From Kaistella yonginensis (GTDB lineage: Bacteria; Bacteroidota; Bacteroidia; Flavobacteriales; Weeksellaceae): 61,755 nt of DNA. Positions 42,485 to 50,519 of this stretch are shown in pieces. The notes under the pieces are model-generated. The model had not been told where the DNA came from. It searched no databases and was given only the letters and a program-made list of their open reading frames with translations. The DNA is taken from assembly GCF_030409525.1 (NCBI RefSeq), contig NZ_JAUFQB010000056.1:1-61755 (forward strand), written 5' to 3'. Each line of letters opens with the position of its first letter. Position 1 is the first letter of the stretch. Position numbers and translations under genes: made by a program.

Positions 42485-43207
42485 ATGGAAAAAAATTACC
42501 CGCAAAAGGTCGGCATTCAACAGGTTTTAGGAACCGCATTTTCGTATTGGAACAGGACTTTATTTTACCAGGTCTCTTTTAGCTTGTTGTATTTTTCATT
42601 ATTCTTTTTGGGTTACTTTTATCTTTTCAAATATTTTGGCTTGTGGGATGAGATGAGCCAGCACAGTGATTTACTTCAAAGTGATTTCCCAGCGTTCAAC
42701 AAAAAAATGGAAGAAGTTATGAAAATGCCGCAAACACAAAGTTTCCTTTTAGGGATTTTCTTTCTTTTCGCTTTTCTAAATCCTTTAAATGTCGGGTTTT
42801 ATAAAATTTATAGAAAAATGGACTTGAACGAAAAAATAAGTTTGAATGATTTGTTTGCGGGATATTTAGGATTTGATTTCTTCAAATTTTTCGGGTTCTA
42901 TCTTTTTTGGATGATTATTTTTTCTTACGCCAATTCCTTGCCGTTGCTCGGAATAGTCTGGATTGTTCTGACTTTGTTTTCTGTACCGTTGATGTTTTTT
43001 ATGAATGTAAATACGATGGAAGGGATCAGGTTAACTTTTAAAGGGTTAAAGCAAGATCTCACCACCATTCTTATTTCGGTTTTAGTCGCTGTGCTTTTTA
43101 GTTTATCAGGAATTTTGCTTTTCGGATTCGGATTTTTATTTACCTTCCCATTTTGGCATGCGGTGATTTATACCTTATACCAGCATATTTTTAAGGAAAA
43201 TGAGTAA
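42485..43207 (+). CDS. Multi-pass membrane protein (paralogue 1)
   Basis: The 240-residue protein has about five or six hydrophobic helices and no known catalytic motif. It opens EKNYPQKVGIQQVLGTAFSYWNRTLFYQ, then has ISLNDLFAGYLGFDFFKFFGFYLFW and a C-terminal half that aligns along its length with the next gene. A polar loop with two HSDLLQSDF-like stretches lies near residue 65. The function is unknown. It is transcribed away from pabB from an apparently leaderless promoter. Confidence 0.78.
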   Translation: MEKNYPQKVGIQQVLGTAFSYWNRTLFYQVSFSLLYFSLFFLGYFYLFKYFGLWDEMSQHSDLLQSDFPAFNKKMEEVMKMPQTQSFLLGIFFLFAFLNPLNVGFYKIYRKMDLNEKISLNDLFAGYLGFDFFKFFGFYLFWMIIFSYANSLPLLGIVWIVLTLFSVPLMFFMNVNTMEGIRLTFKGLKQDLTTILISVLVAVLFSLSGILLFGFGFLFTFPFWHAVIYTLYQHIFKENE

Positions 43208-43274
43208 ATAGGTATTCATTAATTTGGATTATCTAAACTTTTAATGATAAATTTGAGAACATTAAAAATAAACT

Positions 43275-44000
43275 ATGGATACTTTCGAAGAATTTGACCA
43301 CCCAAGCGGGCCTGAAAAATCGGCAGGAGCAATTATTGCGCACGCATTTGAAATGTATAAGGGTGTTTTTCTCTATGCAATTGTCGTACTATTGATTTCA
43401 TTTGCTGTTTCTATGGTCGTTGAGCCAATCACGGGTTTTAATTCGGCCGCGATGATGGAGGAATTACAATTATCGGATGGTGCTCCAATGATCTGGGCAA
43501 TCCCAGGTTTTGCCCTCTACTTTGGACTTTCGGGATTGGTAAGTTTATTATTAACTCCTTTATATGTGGGTGTTATATACATTGCGAATAAATATAATCT
43601 GCAAGAATCCATTCGGTTTTCTGATTTGTTTATTGGGTTTAAACAAAATTTCATTAATATTATTTTGTATTCCTTAATATCGAATATTTTAATTGCAATT
43701 TCCTTTGCAATGTGTGTTCTTCCCGTATTTTTTGTTTTCCCTTTGCTAATGTTGGGTTACCCTATTTTGTTATTTGAAAATGCCACGTTTAGCCAAGCAT
43801 TGAGCAAATCATTTTCTATTGCTAAAGAGAATTACGGAACCTTTTTAGGAACTTCACTTCTGGCATTTCTCATAAGTATTGCAGGGGTATTTTTGTGTGG
43901 GATCGGAATCATTTTTACTTTGCTATTTTATCTGGTGGCCATGTATTCGGCTTATTGCGCTTTCTGCGGTCGACCACGACCAATCATCATTAAAGAATAA
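43275..44000 (+). CDS. Multi-pass membrane protein (paralogue 2)
   Basis: The 241-residue protein has a soluble start MDTFEEFDHPSGPEKSAGAIIAHAFEMYKG and then about six helices. SIRFSDLFIGFKQNF matches ISLNDLFAGYLGFDF of the previous gene, and the last 100 residues share the same helix-loop spacing (LSIAGVFLCGIGIIFTLLFY versus LSGILLFGFGFLFTFPFW). They are tandem paralogues 67 bp apart. The function is unknown. It ends 38 bp before a terminator-like hairpin. Confidence 0.78.
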   Translation: MDTFEEFDHPSGPEKSAGAIIAHAFEMYKGVFLYAIVVLLISFAVSMVVEPITGFNSAAMMEELQLSDGAPMIWAIPGFALYFGLSGLVSLLLTPLYVGVIYIANKYNLQESIRFSDLFIGFKQNFINIILYSLISNILIAISFAMCVLPVFFVFPLLMLGYPILLFENATFSQALSKSFSIAKENYGTFLGTSLLAFLISIAGVFLCGIGIIFTLLFYLVAMYSAYCAFCGRPRPIIIKE

Positions 44001-44030
44001 ATTAAATTTCGATATTTTCAAGAATATCTG

Positions 44031-44066
44031 TACATTTGAAAGCAATGGTTTTACCATTGCTTTTTT
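44031..44066 (+). terminator. Terminator hairpin overlapping a promoter
   Basis: AAAGCAATGGT (44039-44049) pairs perfectly with ACCATTGCTTT (44053-44063) and is followed by T residues, ending the membrane-protein unit. TACATTTG at 44031-44038 also fits a -7 box that would start transcription inside the hairpin, ahead of the transporter at 44078. Both functions in one site is possible. Confidence 0.7.
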
Positions 44067-44077
44067 AATTAAATCCT

Positions 44078-45160
44078 ATGCCGAACAAAGAAAATCAAAT
44101 AAGTGAAGATAAAATCAAGCAAGTATTTTTGCTCCTGGTTATTATTATCCTGGCCATTTTGGTAGGGTACCATTTATCCTTATTCGTGCCGTCTCTTTTA
44201 GGTGCGATTACGTTGTATGTGATTACCCGGAAATACAACCTTTATTTACAAGAACAGCGGAACTGGAAGCCTTGGGCAGCTTCATTTGTTATTATTTTGG
44301 GAACCTTAATCGTTTTAATTCTCCCAATCTACTTTATTGTGGATTTACTGATTGAAAAGCTTGGGAATGCGTCTGCGTACATGCAGAAATTCAATATTTT
44401 TATCGATAAGATTCATGATTTTATTTTTGCAAAAACAAATATTGATATTTTAAGTGATGGCAATTTAACCAAACTGAAAGACGGTGTTGGTAAGTTTTCT
44501 ACCTCTGCACTTAGTGGAACATTTAATACCTTAACCGTCATCATGTCGATGTATTTCATTCTCTATTTTATGCTAGAAAAACCGCTTCTTTTTGAGAGAT
44601 TATTAAAAAGTTCAGCACCTTTGAAGCGGGCAAATGTGAATCTATTAGGAGAAAAAATACGGAATATGGTGATGGCAAATGCGATTGGGATCCCTGTGGT
44701 CGCGATTGGCCAAGGATTAATTGCGCTGATTGGTTATCTTATTTTTGGAGCACCCAGTGCGATTTTGTTATTTGCGTTAACTTGTGTCGCCTCCATGTTG
44801 CCGATTGTAGGCGCTGCGATTATTTATATTCCGGTTTGTATTTTTATGATTGCTGAGGGGAATGTTGGACCAGGTTTAGGCTTGGCAGCCTATTGCATCA
44901 TTGTGGTGGGCTTAACCGATAACTTATTGCGTTTTACTTTGTTAAAGAAGCTTGAAAATATCCATCCGCTCAATACCGTTTTCGGAATTATCATGGGGAT
45001 TAACCTTTTTGGTTTTATGGGTTTAATTTTCGGACCGATTTTAATTTCAATTACCATTTTACTCATACAGGTTTATCGGGATGAATTTGGGGAAGATGAT
45101 CGTGAATTAATTATGCCTGAACCCACGGAGATCGAAGAAAAAATTGATTTAAGTATTTAA
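44078..45160 (+). CDS. AI-2E family transporter (YdiK/PerM type)
   Basis: The 360-residue protein has about eight transmembrane helices. The family pattern is visible in the C-terminal NTVFGIIMGINLFGFMGLIFGPILISITILLIQVYRDEF and in the central periplasmic stretch between helices 3 and 4. Despite the family name, these are broad export or permease proteins and AI-2 transport should not be assumed. The charged C-terminus (GEDDRELIMPEPTEIEEK) is cytoplasmic. Confidence 0.9.
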   Translation: MPNKENQISEDKIKQVFLLLVIIILAILVGYHLSLFVPSLLGAITLYVITRKYNLYLQEQRNWKPWAASFVIILGTLIVLILPIYFIVDLLIEKLGNASAYMQKFNIFIDKIHDFIFAKTNIDILSDGNLTKLKDGVGKFSTSALSGTFNTLTVIMSMYFILYFMLEKPLLFERLLKSSAPLKRANVNLLGEKIRNMVMANAIGIPVVAIGQGLIALIGYLIFGAPSAILLFALTCVASMLPIVGAAIIYIPVCIFMIAEGNVGPGLGLAAYCIIVVGLTDNLLRFTLLKKLENIHPLNTVFGIIMGINLFGFMGLIFGPILISITILLIQVYRDEFGEDDRELIMPEPTEIEEKIDLSI

Positions 45161-45187
45161 GAATTTCTAATTAAAAATTAAGAACGC

Positions 45188-45451
45188 ATGATTCCTGAAC
45201 TTCGCCCGGAAATATTAAAAGAAATCTGTGAAACCGAAATGCCTTTTGGTAAACACGAGGGATTGCTCATCGTAGATCTGCCGATTAATTATTTGGAATG
45301 GTTCCAACGTCAGGGGATGCCCGCCGGAAAGTTAGGAATGCAACTGTCTACCATTTACGAAATAAAGATGAACGGTTTGATGGATTTGCTCACCCCTTTA
45401 CGTGGTAAAATCCCTCAACCTACGCCAAAAAAGAAGGTGTATAAATTTTGA
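45188..45451 (+). CDS. DUF3820 family protein
   Basis: The 87-residue protein has the DUF3820 pattern MPFGKHEGLLIVDLPINYLEWFQRQGMPAGKLG. No signal peptide or membrane segment. It lies 27 bp behind the transporter and is likely co-transcribed. DUF3820 proteins resemble a domain found in nuclease-associated and quorum-regulated proteins; the function here is unknown. It converges with the antiporter gene (13 bp gap). Confidence 0.87.
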   Translation: MIPELRPEILKEICETEMPFGKHEGLLIVDLPINYLEWFQRQGMPAGKLGMQLSTIYEIKMNGLMDLLTPLRGKIPQPTPKKKVYKF

Positions 45452-45464
45452 TATTTTACCTTTA

Positions 45465-47594
45465 TTATTTAAATAATTTCCCTACAATTTTCCCAATTTC
45501 TACAAAATCATTGGCATTTCCGATATTTCGCGTGTCTTTTCGATACAGGACTTCGGTCTGTTGTGCAGGGAAAAGAAGCAGGAAGTTTCTTTCCTTAAAA
45601 TGGTCATTCAAATAATCTGGAACGTACTGCATTTGGGGAAGGTAAGACATCATCGAGCGGTCTGCCATAAATAAAATAAGCGCATCATTATCTTTCATCT
45701 TTGCAAAAATTTTGGTGAGGTCATTCCAGTTATTAAAAATGATAAAGCTTGCATCAATATTGACTTTCTTTCTGATTTTCTCAATCATTTCTATGGTCGA
45801 ATCATTGCCATAAAATTCTATCTTAGAACCCGAGTTTCGGGCGATATTCCATATCTTTAATAAGGAATGGAAAAAACGATTTTCTTTTTCTGCATTTGCT
45901 GGTAAAATAACAAAGTACTTTTGAACAGTGGAAGCAGGTTGAACCGCATGATAAACCAGTATATTTGCGGTGTTTTGTTTGAGGTAACCGCTATACAAGT
46001 GATGAACAAAACTGGGCGAGAATCCTTTTTCTTGATCGATACCAATCATTAAATCAGTGATGGAGTATTCTTTGATTACATTGTTAACTCCAACGATAAG
46101 GTCGGTGTCGTATCGGGTGATCGGCGTTATTCTTACATCGGCAGAAGCACCAATTTCAATAGCTTGATTGAATAGGTTTTCGGCATTTTTTTTCGAAGAA
46201 TCATTTTTTTCTTCATTAATGATGTTTAAGATAAATAAATTCTCAGTGGTGCTTTTTGATTTAATTAATAAAGCCAGATTGGTCATTGGGTCAACCGTAT
46301 TGAGGTGATTCATGGCCAATAAAATATTCTCGGTTTCTGGATTGCTTTCTGAAATTGTATTGTCATTATCCGCTTTAACCAGCTCCTCCGCGTTTTTTTG
46401 CGTAACAAATGAAGAGATGGTACAGGAAATAAGAATTAGAAGAATGCTTCCGTTCAAAACGCTTTCATCAAGTAATCTAATTGGTTCGCCTAAATCGGTT
46501 TCACCAATAATAATATTATATCCAACCGTTACTGTTGCCAAAGTTGCCGCTGCGGAAGCTGAACTTAAACCGAAAATAATTCCACCTTCTGGTTTGGTAT
46601 ATTTGAATGTTTTTTGTGTGGCTATAGAGGCTAAATACTTTCCGCCTATTGAAATGGAAATCATTAATAAGGCGACTTTAATCGTTTCAAAATCTTTAAA
46701 AAAGACTTTTACATCGATCAACATTCCTACACTAATTAAAAAGAAAGGAATGAAAATCGCGTTTCCAACAAATTCTACCCGATTCATGAGTGAAGAGGTT
46801 TGTGGGATTAATTTATTCAGCGCCAAACCAGCGAGAAATGCACCAATAATGGCTTCAATCCCGGCCAGCTCTGCCAGAAGCGCAGCGAGATAAATCATGA
46901 CTAGCACAAAGATGTATTGCGAAATTTTATCACTTACTTTTTTGAAAAACCATCTTCCAATAATTGGGAATCCGACCAAAACAATCAATGCAAAAATAAT
47001 AATCCCTAATGAAAGTTTTGTCCAGAACGCGGTATTAACTTCTCCCGTAGTCATACCCACCACAATGGCGAGTACCAAAAGGGTGAGAATATCTGTAATT
47101 ACCGTGCCGCCAACAGTTACATTTACTGCGCGATTTTTAACAACGCCCAATTTACTTACCAAGGGATAAGAAATCAGGGTGTGAGAAGAGAAGATGCTGG
47201 CAAATAAAAAGGAAGTTAACCAATTATAATCTAAGATATAGTGGGCTGCAGCGATTCCAAATACAAACGGGAAAATAAAAGTGTAAGCGCCGAAACCCAT
47301 GCTTTTATATTTGTTTTTTTTAAACTCAGCTAAATCGATTTCGAGTCCGGCCAGAAACATGATATAAAGTAATCCTGTGGTTCCTGTTACCACAATACTG
47401 CTGTCTCGGGTCAGTACATTAAAACCATTTGGACCGACCACTGCACCGGCAATAATTAATCCTAAAAGATGGGGAACTTTAATTTTATTTAAGAGAAGCG
47501 GCGCAGAAAGGATGATAATTAAAACGACCAAAAACTTAAGAACCGGATCTTCTAAGGGAAGATCAAATTGGGACACATTCAAGAAAGTGAGCAT
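45465..47594 (-). CDS. CPA2/Kef-type cation:proton antiporter with C-terminal USP-like domain
   Basis: The 709-residue protein has about twelve transmembrane helices in residues 10-405 (HLLGLIIAGAVVGPNGF, LYIMFLAGLEIDLAEFKK and IEAIIGAFLAGLALNKLIPQ are the sodium/proton exchanger motifs). Residues about 430-709 form a soluble part with two universal-stress-like segments (NILLAMNHLNTVDPMTNLALLI and the later KYFVILPANAEKENRFFHSLLKI). It exports sodium or potassium against protons; the soluble part may sense nucleotides. It lies 3 bp after the preceding lipoprotein gene on the same strand. Confidence 0.9.
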   Translation of the reverse strand: MLTFLNVSQFDLPLEDPVLKFLVVLIIILSAPLLLNKIKVPHLLGLIIAGAVVGPNGFNVLTRDSSIVVTGTTGLLYIMFLAGLEIDLAEFKKNKYKSMGFGAYTFIFPFVFGIAAAHYILDYNWLTSFLFASIFSSHTLISYPLVSKLGVVKNRAVNVTVGGTVITDILTLLVLAIVVGMTTGEVNTAFWTKLSLGIIIFALIVLVGFPIIGRWFFKKVSDKISQYIFVLVMIYLAALLAELAGIEAIIGAFLAGLALNKLIPQTSSLMNRVEFVGNAIFIPFFLISVGMLIDVKVFFKDFETIKVALLMISISIGGKYLASIATQKTFKYTKPEGGIIFGLSSASAAATLATVTVGYNIIIGETDLGEPIRLLDESVLNGSILLILISCTISSFVTQKNAEELVKADNDNTISESNPETENILLAMNHLNTVDPMTNLALLIKSKSTTENLFILNIINEEKNDSSKKNAENLFNQAIEIGASADVRITPITRYDTDLIVGVNNVIKEYSITDLMIGIDQEKGFSPSFVHHLYSGYLKQNTANILVYHAVQPASTVQKYFVILPANAEKENRFFHSLLKIWNIARNSGSKIEFYGNDSTIEMIEKIRKKVNIDASFIIFNNWNDLTKIFAKMKDNDALILFMADRSMMSYLPQMQYVPDYLNDHFKERNFLLLFPAQQTEVLYRKDTRNIGNANDFVEIGKIVGKLFK

Positions 47595-47597
47595 ATA

Positions 47598-48131
47598 TTA
47601 GTTTTTGATTTTTTCTAAATCTACCGAAAATTTCGACAGACAATTATTGCCTGTTAATTCTCGACTGCCTTTTATTCGATCCGTGTTTTCTGTCGGTAGT
47701 TGCAAAGTGATTGCAGATAAGTTATTATCTGAAATCAACATAATTTCTGAACCTGTAAGTTTTCCGGTATATTTTCTTTCACCGCCAGTTTTATTAATAA
47801 TTCTAACGCCGCCTTCAGAAAATTCCCAGATGTCATTTCGTAGGTCTCCGATTACATTTTCAGAGCAGTTGGATTCCGTGCATATCATTTTGCCATTCCA
47901 TTTCCCTAGCATGTTTTCAGGAATTGTTATGGCTACGGTGGTATTGGTAAATTGTTGTAAACTATCTCTCATCGCCTTGAGCATTTCGTAATCTTTTGCT
48001 TTTGCTTCAAACTCCTGCTCTTTGGTGAGTAGCGATAATTCTCGTTGCTTGAGTTGATTTTCTGCTTCAGGATTATTGCAAGAAGTCAGCATTAATAATC
48101 CACCGAAAATAAAAAGTATTAGAAATTTCAT
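47598..48131 (-). CDS. Lipoprotein of unknown function with coiled coil
   Basis: The 177-residue protein has signal peptide MKFLILFIFGGLLMLTSC (lipid Cys18), a charged coiled coil (AENQLKQRELSLLTKEQEFEAKAKDYEML, about 23-55) and a C-terminal beta-rich domain with MLGKWNGKMICTESNCSENVIGD, which recalls small ligand-binding or lipocalin-like folds. I start at ATG 48131; the frame is open only to a TTG 9 bp earlier. It is coupled to the antiporter gene (3-bp gap), suggesting a shared ion or pH role, which is unproven. Confidence 0.78.
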   Translation of the reverse strand: MKFLILFIFGGLLMLTSCNNPEAENQLKQRELSLLTKEQEFEAKAKDYEMLKAMRDSLQQFTNTTVAITIPENMLGKWNGKMICTESNCSENVIGDLRNDIWEFSEGGVRIINKTGGERKYTGKLTGSEIMLISDNNLSAITLQLPTENTDRIKGSRELTGNNCLSKFSVDLEKIKN

Positions 48132-48162
48132 TAGAACCAATTTATGATTGACTTTAAAAGTA

Positions 48163-48196
48163 TAAAAAAAATCCCGGATTTAAAAATCTCGGGATT
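48163..48196 (-). terminator. psd terminator
   Basis: AATCCCG (48170-48176) pairs with CGGGATT (48190-48196), with an inner GATT/AATC helix. On the minus strand it ends in a long T-run (A-run at 48164-48171). It separates the phospholipid genes from the lipoprotein-antiporter unit. Confidence 0.85.
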
Positions 48197-48220
48197 GTCG
48201 TATAATAAGGCTTCACGTAT

Positions 48221-48874
48221 TTACTCGATCATTTTAGCAATCACGTCGATTCCACCTTTTGTTTTATCACCAATTTTACAACTGATTTCGGTATCAAGCG
48301 GCAGGAAGATGTCCATTCGAGAACCGAATTTAATGAAGCCGAATTCATGTCCAGCTTTGGCCTCATCACCTTCATTACAATAGAAAACAATTCGTCTGGC
48401 AACGTAACCTGCAATTTGGCGGAAAACCACTTTGTGATTGGTTAAACTGTCCATCGCTATTGTGGTTCGTTCGTTTTCGGTGGATGATTTTTCGTGCCAT
48501 GCCACCAAATATTTCCCCGGATGGTATTTTTTATAAATCACTTTACCAGACACCGGATAGCGGCAAATATGAACATTGAGCGGAGACATGAAAATCGAAA
48601 TCTGAATTGCTTTCCCGTTGATAAACTCATCTTCAACAACTTCCTTAATCATCACCACTTTTCCATCTACAGGTGCGATCACATTTTCCTTATGATCCAG
48701 AATATCACGATTGGGTACACGGAAAAACCAAAAAACCAACCCGAAGATTAATAATAAAGGGATAATGATTAAAAGCCCCCACATTTGTAGAAAATGAACA
48801 GCAAGAAAGCTGACCACCGCAAATAAGATACTTGCTACGATGAGGGTGCCTTTCGACTCTTTATGAAGTTTCAT
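48221..48874 (-). CDS. psd: Phosphatidylserine decarboxylase (short type)
   Basis: The 217-residue protein has two N-terminal hydrophobic helices (10-50), then the decarboxylase domain with ENVIAPVDGKVV, MSPLNVHICRYPVSG and the self-cleavage site FGSRMD, where Ser185 becomes the pyruvoyl group after cleavage at Gly184-Ser185. It makes phosphatidylethanolamine at the inner membrane. It starts 1 nt after cdsA, the enzyme that makes its CDP-diacylglycerol precursor. pssA is not in the window. Confidence 0.95.
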   Translation of the reverse strand: MKLHKESKGTLIVASILFAVVSFLAVHFLQMWGLLIIIPLLLIFGLVFWFFRVPNRDILDHKENVIAPVDGKVVMIKEVVEDEFINGKAIQISIFMSPLNVHICRYPVSGKVIYKKYHPGKYLVAWHEKSSTENERTTIAMDSLTNHKVVFRQIAGYVARRIVFYCNEGDEAKAGHEFGFIKFGSRMDIFLPLDTEISCKIGDKTKGGIDVIAKMIE

Positions 48875-48875
48875 A

Positions 48876-49754
48876 TTATATTAATTTTTCTAAAATAAAG
48901 TACAAATATACAACAGGAACACAGATAATGAAACTGTCTAAACGATCTAAAACCCCGCCGTGTCCTGGAATTACATTTCCAGAATCTTTCACGCCGAAAT
49001 TTCGTTTTAATTGGCTTTCTACCAAATCGCCTAATGGTCCAAAAACAGCTACCAAAAAGCCCACGATGATATAGTTTCCTCTTAAATCAGGGTAATATTG
49101 TTCGATGAAATAACCGAGAATAATGGTAAAAAAAACTCCTCCAGCAAACCCTTCCCAAGTCTTTTTAGGTGAAATTTTCGGAGCCATTTTATGTTTGCCC
49201 AGGAATTTTCCGGTGAAATAAGCAAAGGAATCACTACTCCAAATGAGGACAAATAGGAAAAACACTTCTAAAGTAAAGGTTTGTTCTACCGCTGAGAATT
49301 TGGGTAAAGCCAAGGCAAAACCAAATGGCAGGGCCGTATAGATAACGGTGAAAATCAGCTTCCCGTTGTCGTAGTAGAGCTCTTTCGGAAATCGAAAAAG
49401 AGTGACCACCGCAATGATAATTAAAGATATGCCGAGGATTTCAGAAAGATTAAAATCGAAATAAAAACCTTGATTAAAATATCTTTTAGAAAATAATTGA
49501 TAAAAAACGAAAAGTATTACAGGAAAGACCACCCATTTTTCCCAACCTTTGGGATCGAATTTCATCATCTTTACACATTCCCAAGCACCCATGAAAAGGA
49601 AAAAAGTAATTAATCCGTAATAAAGATTTTGCTGTTGAACGAGACCTGGTGAAATACCATTAATCAGTTGAGTTCCTAAAGGAGTGGTGCAAAGAATGAC
49701 CACCAAGCCATATAGCAAACCACCGAAAAGACGTAGAACTAAATTTTTATCCAA
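48876..49754 (-). CDS. cdsA: Phosphatidate cytidylyltransferase
   Basis: The 292-residue polytopic enzyme has about eight helices. The CdsA signature is near the C-terminus: SDSFAYFTGKFLGKHKMAPKISPKKTWEGFAGG and GPLGDLVESQLKRNFGVKDSGNVIPGHGGVLDRLDS. It makes CDP-diacylglycerol. It is followed by psd after 1 nt and preceded by the LUD gene after 60 bp. Confidence 0.96.
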   Translation of the reverse strand: MDKNLVLRLFGGLLYGLVVILCTTPLGTQLINGISPGLVQQQNLYYGLITFFLFMGAWECVKMMKFDPKGWEKWVVFPVILFVFYQLFSKRYFNQGFYFDFNLSEILGISLIIIAVVTLFRFPKELYYDNGKLIFTVIYTALPFGFALALPKFSAVEQTFTLEVFFLFVLIWSSDSFAYFTGKFLGKHKMAPKISPKKTWEGFAGGVFFTIILGYFIEQYYPDLRGNYIIVGFLVAVFGPLGDLVESQLKRNFGVKDSGNVIPGHGGVLDRLDSFIICVPVVYLYFILEKLI

Positions 49755-49814
49755 AATTGTATAATTAAATTTTTTTAGAAGTTAAATTCTTTTAAATTAC
49801 TTGATTCAAAGGAA

Positions 49815-50402
49815 TTAATCTTCGAGCAAAAGTAAGAAAAGTTTGGTGTTATCTTTATTCGGAGTGTCTAATTTAGAATTTCTACCACTGATAGACGTGA
49901 GATTGCGTATATTTCCGTTGCGTTTGATTTTGCCCATGGCATCATTCAGATTGGTCACTATTTGCGAAACATTGGCCATCATGATAATTTTTTCTGGCAA
50001 CCGAGAGGAGTGGTAATGTAAAATGTTATTGTGTGAGAGCATAATTCTGCCATCATAAGCGATCAGATATTCGCACGTAATAAAGGCGCAATCGTTAAAT
50101 AGTTCCAGCTCCGCGGTGTAAGGAGTATTAATTACATCAAGAAAATTTTTCAATTCGTGATCCCAACAAAAAACCGATTTTATTTCTTCTAATTTCAAGA
50201 TATGATTTAAAGTCTGCAGCGCTTCTGCTTCATCAGCACAGTAATTAAAATAACCGCCAGAGTGGGTGAATAATTGGGCAAATTTATAGTCAAGATCGGC
50301 ATTTTTCAACTGATCCCCAAGTTTAATCAAGTCCTGTTCCTCTTGCTCTTCAGGTTGATTAAATATTGTACCGACAAATTTTTTAAGATTAAATAGACTC
50401 AA
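49815..50402 (-). CDS. LUD domain protein (LutC-like)
   Basis: The 195-residue protein resembles the LUD (lactate utilisation) fold: ELELFNDCAFITCEYLIAYDGRIMLSHN and a C-terminal nucleotide-loop-like region. There are no FeS cysteine motifs. Translation starts at TTG 50402; a stop lies two codons upstream and no in-frame ATG follows for over 100 codons. It has its own promoter and sits ahead of cdsA-psd, an arrangement common in Flavobacteriia. Its role is unknown. Confidence 0.78.
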   Translation of the reverse strand: MSLFNLKKFVGTIFNQPEEQEEQDLIKLGDQLKNADLDYKFAQLFTHSGGYFNYCADEAEALQTLNHILKLEEIKSVFCWDHELKNFLDVINTPYTAELELFNDCAFITCEYLIAYDGRIMLSHNNILHYHSSRLPEKIIMMANVSQIVTNLNDAMGKIKRNGNIRNLTSISGRNSKLDTPNKDNTKLFLLLLED

Positions 50403-50429
50403 ATCCTATTTTTTACGCGATTATTTTTA

Positions 50430-50437
50430 CAAAAATA
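50430..50437 (-). promoter_or_regulatory. -7 box of the LUD-cdsA-psd unit
   Basis: TATTTTTG on the minus strand (50437-50430), 27 nt before the TTG start codon and downstream of the ftsH terminator. Confidence 0.5.
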
Positions 50438-50465
50438 GAAAATATTTACTGAAATCATCAATAAA

Positions 50466-50510
50466 ATAAAAAAATCCTAATTATTTACAATTTTATAAAT
50501 AATCAGGATT
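50466..50510 (-). terminator. ftsH terminator
   Basis: AATCCT-A-ATTATTTA (50473-50487) pairs with TAAATAAT-C-AGGATT (50496-50510) with one A-C mismatch. On the minus strand a T-run follows. It separates ftsH from the LUD-cdsA-psd unit. Confidence 0.85.
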
Positions 50511-50519
50511 CGGTTTTTA

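Noticed and set aside
46312-46893. A 193-codon plus-strand frame inside the antiporter gene
   Set aside because: Antisense shadow of a hydrophobic protein; no promoter and no recognisable domain.
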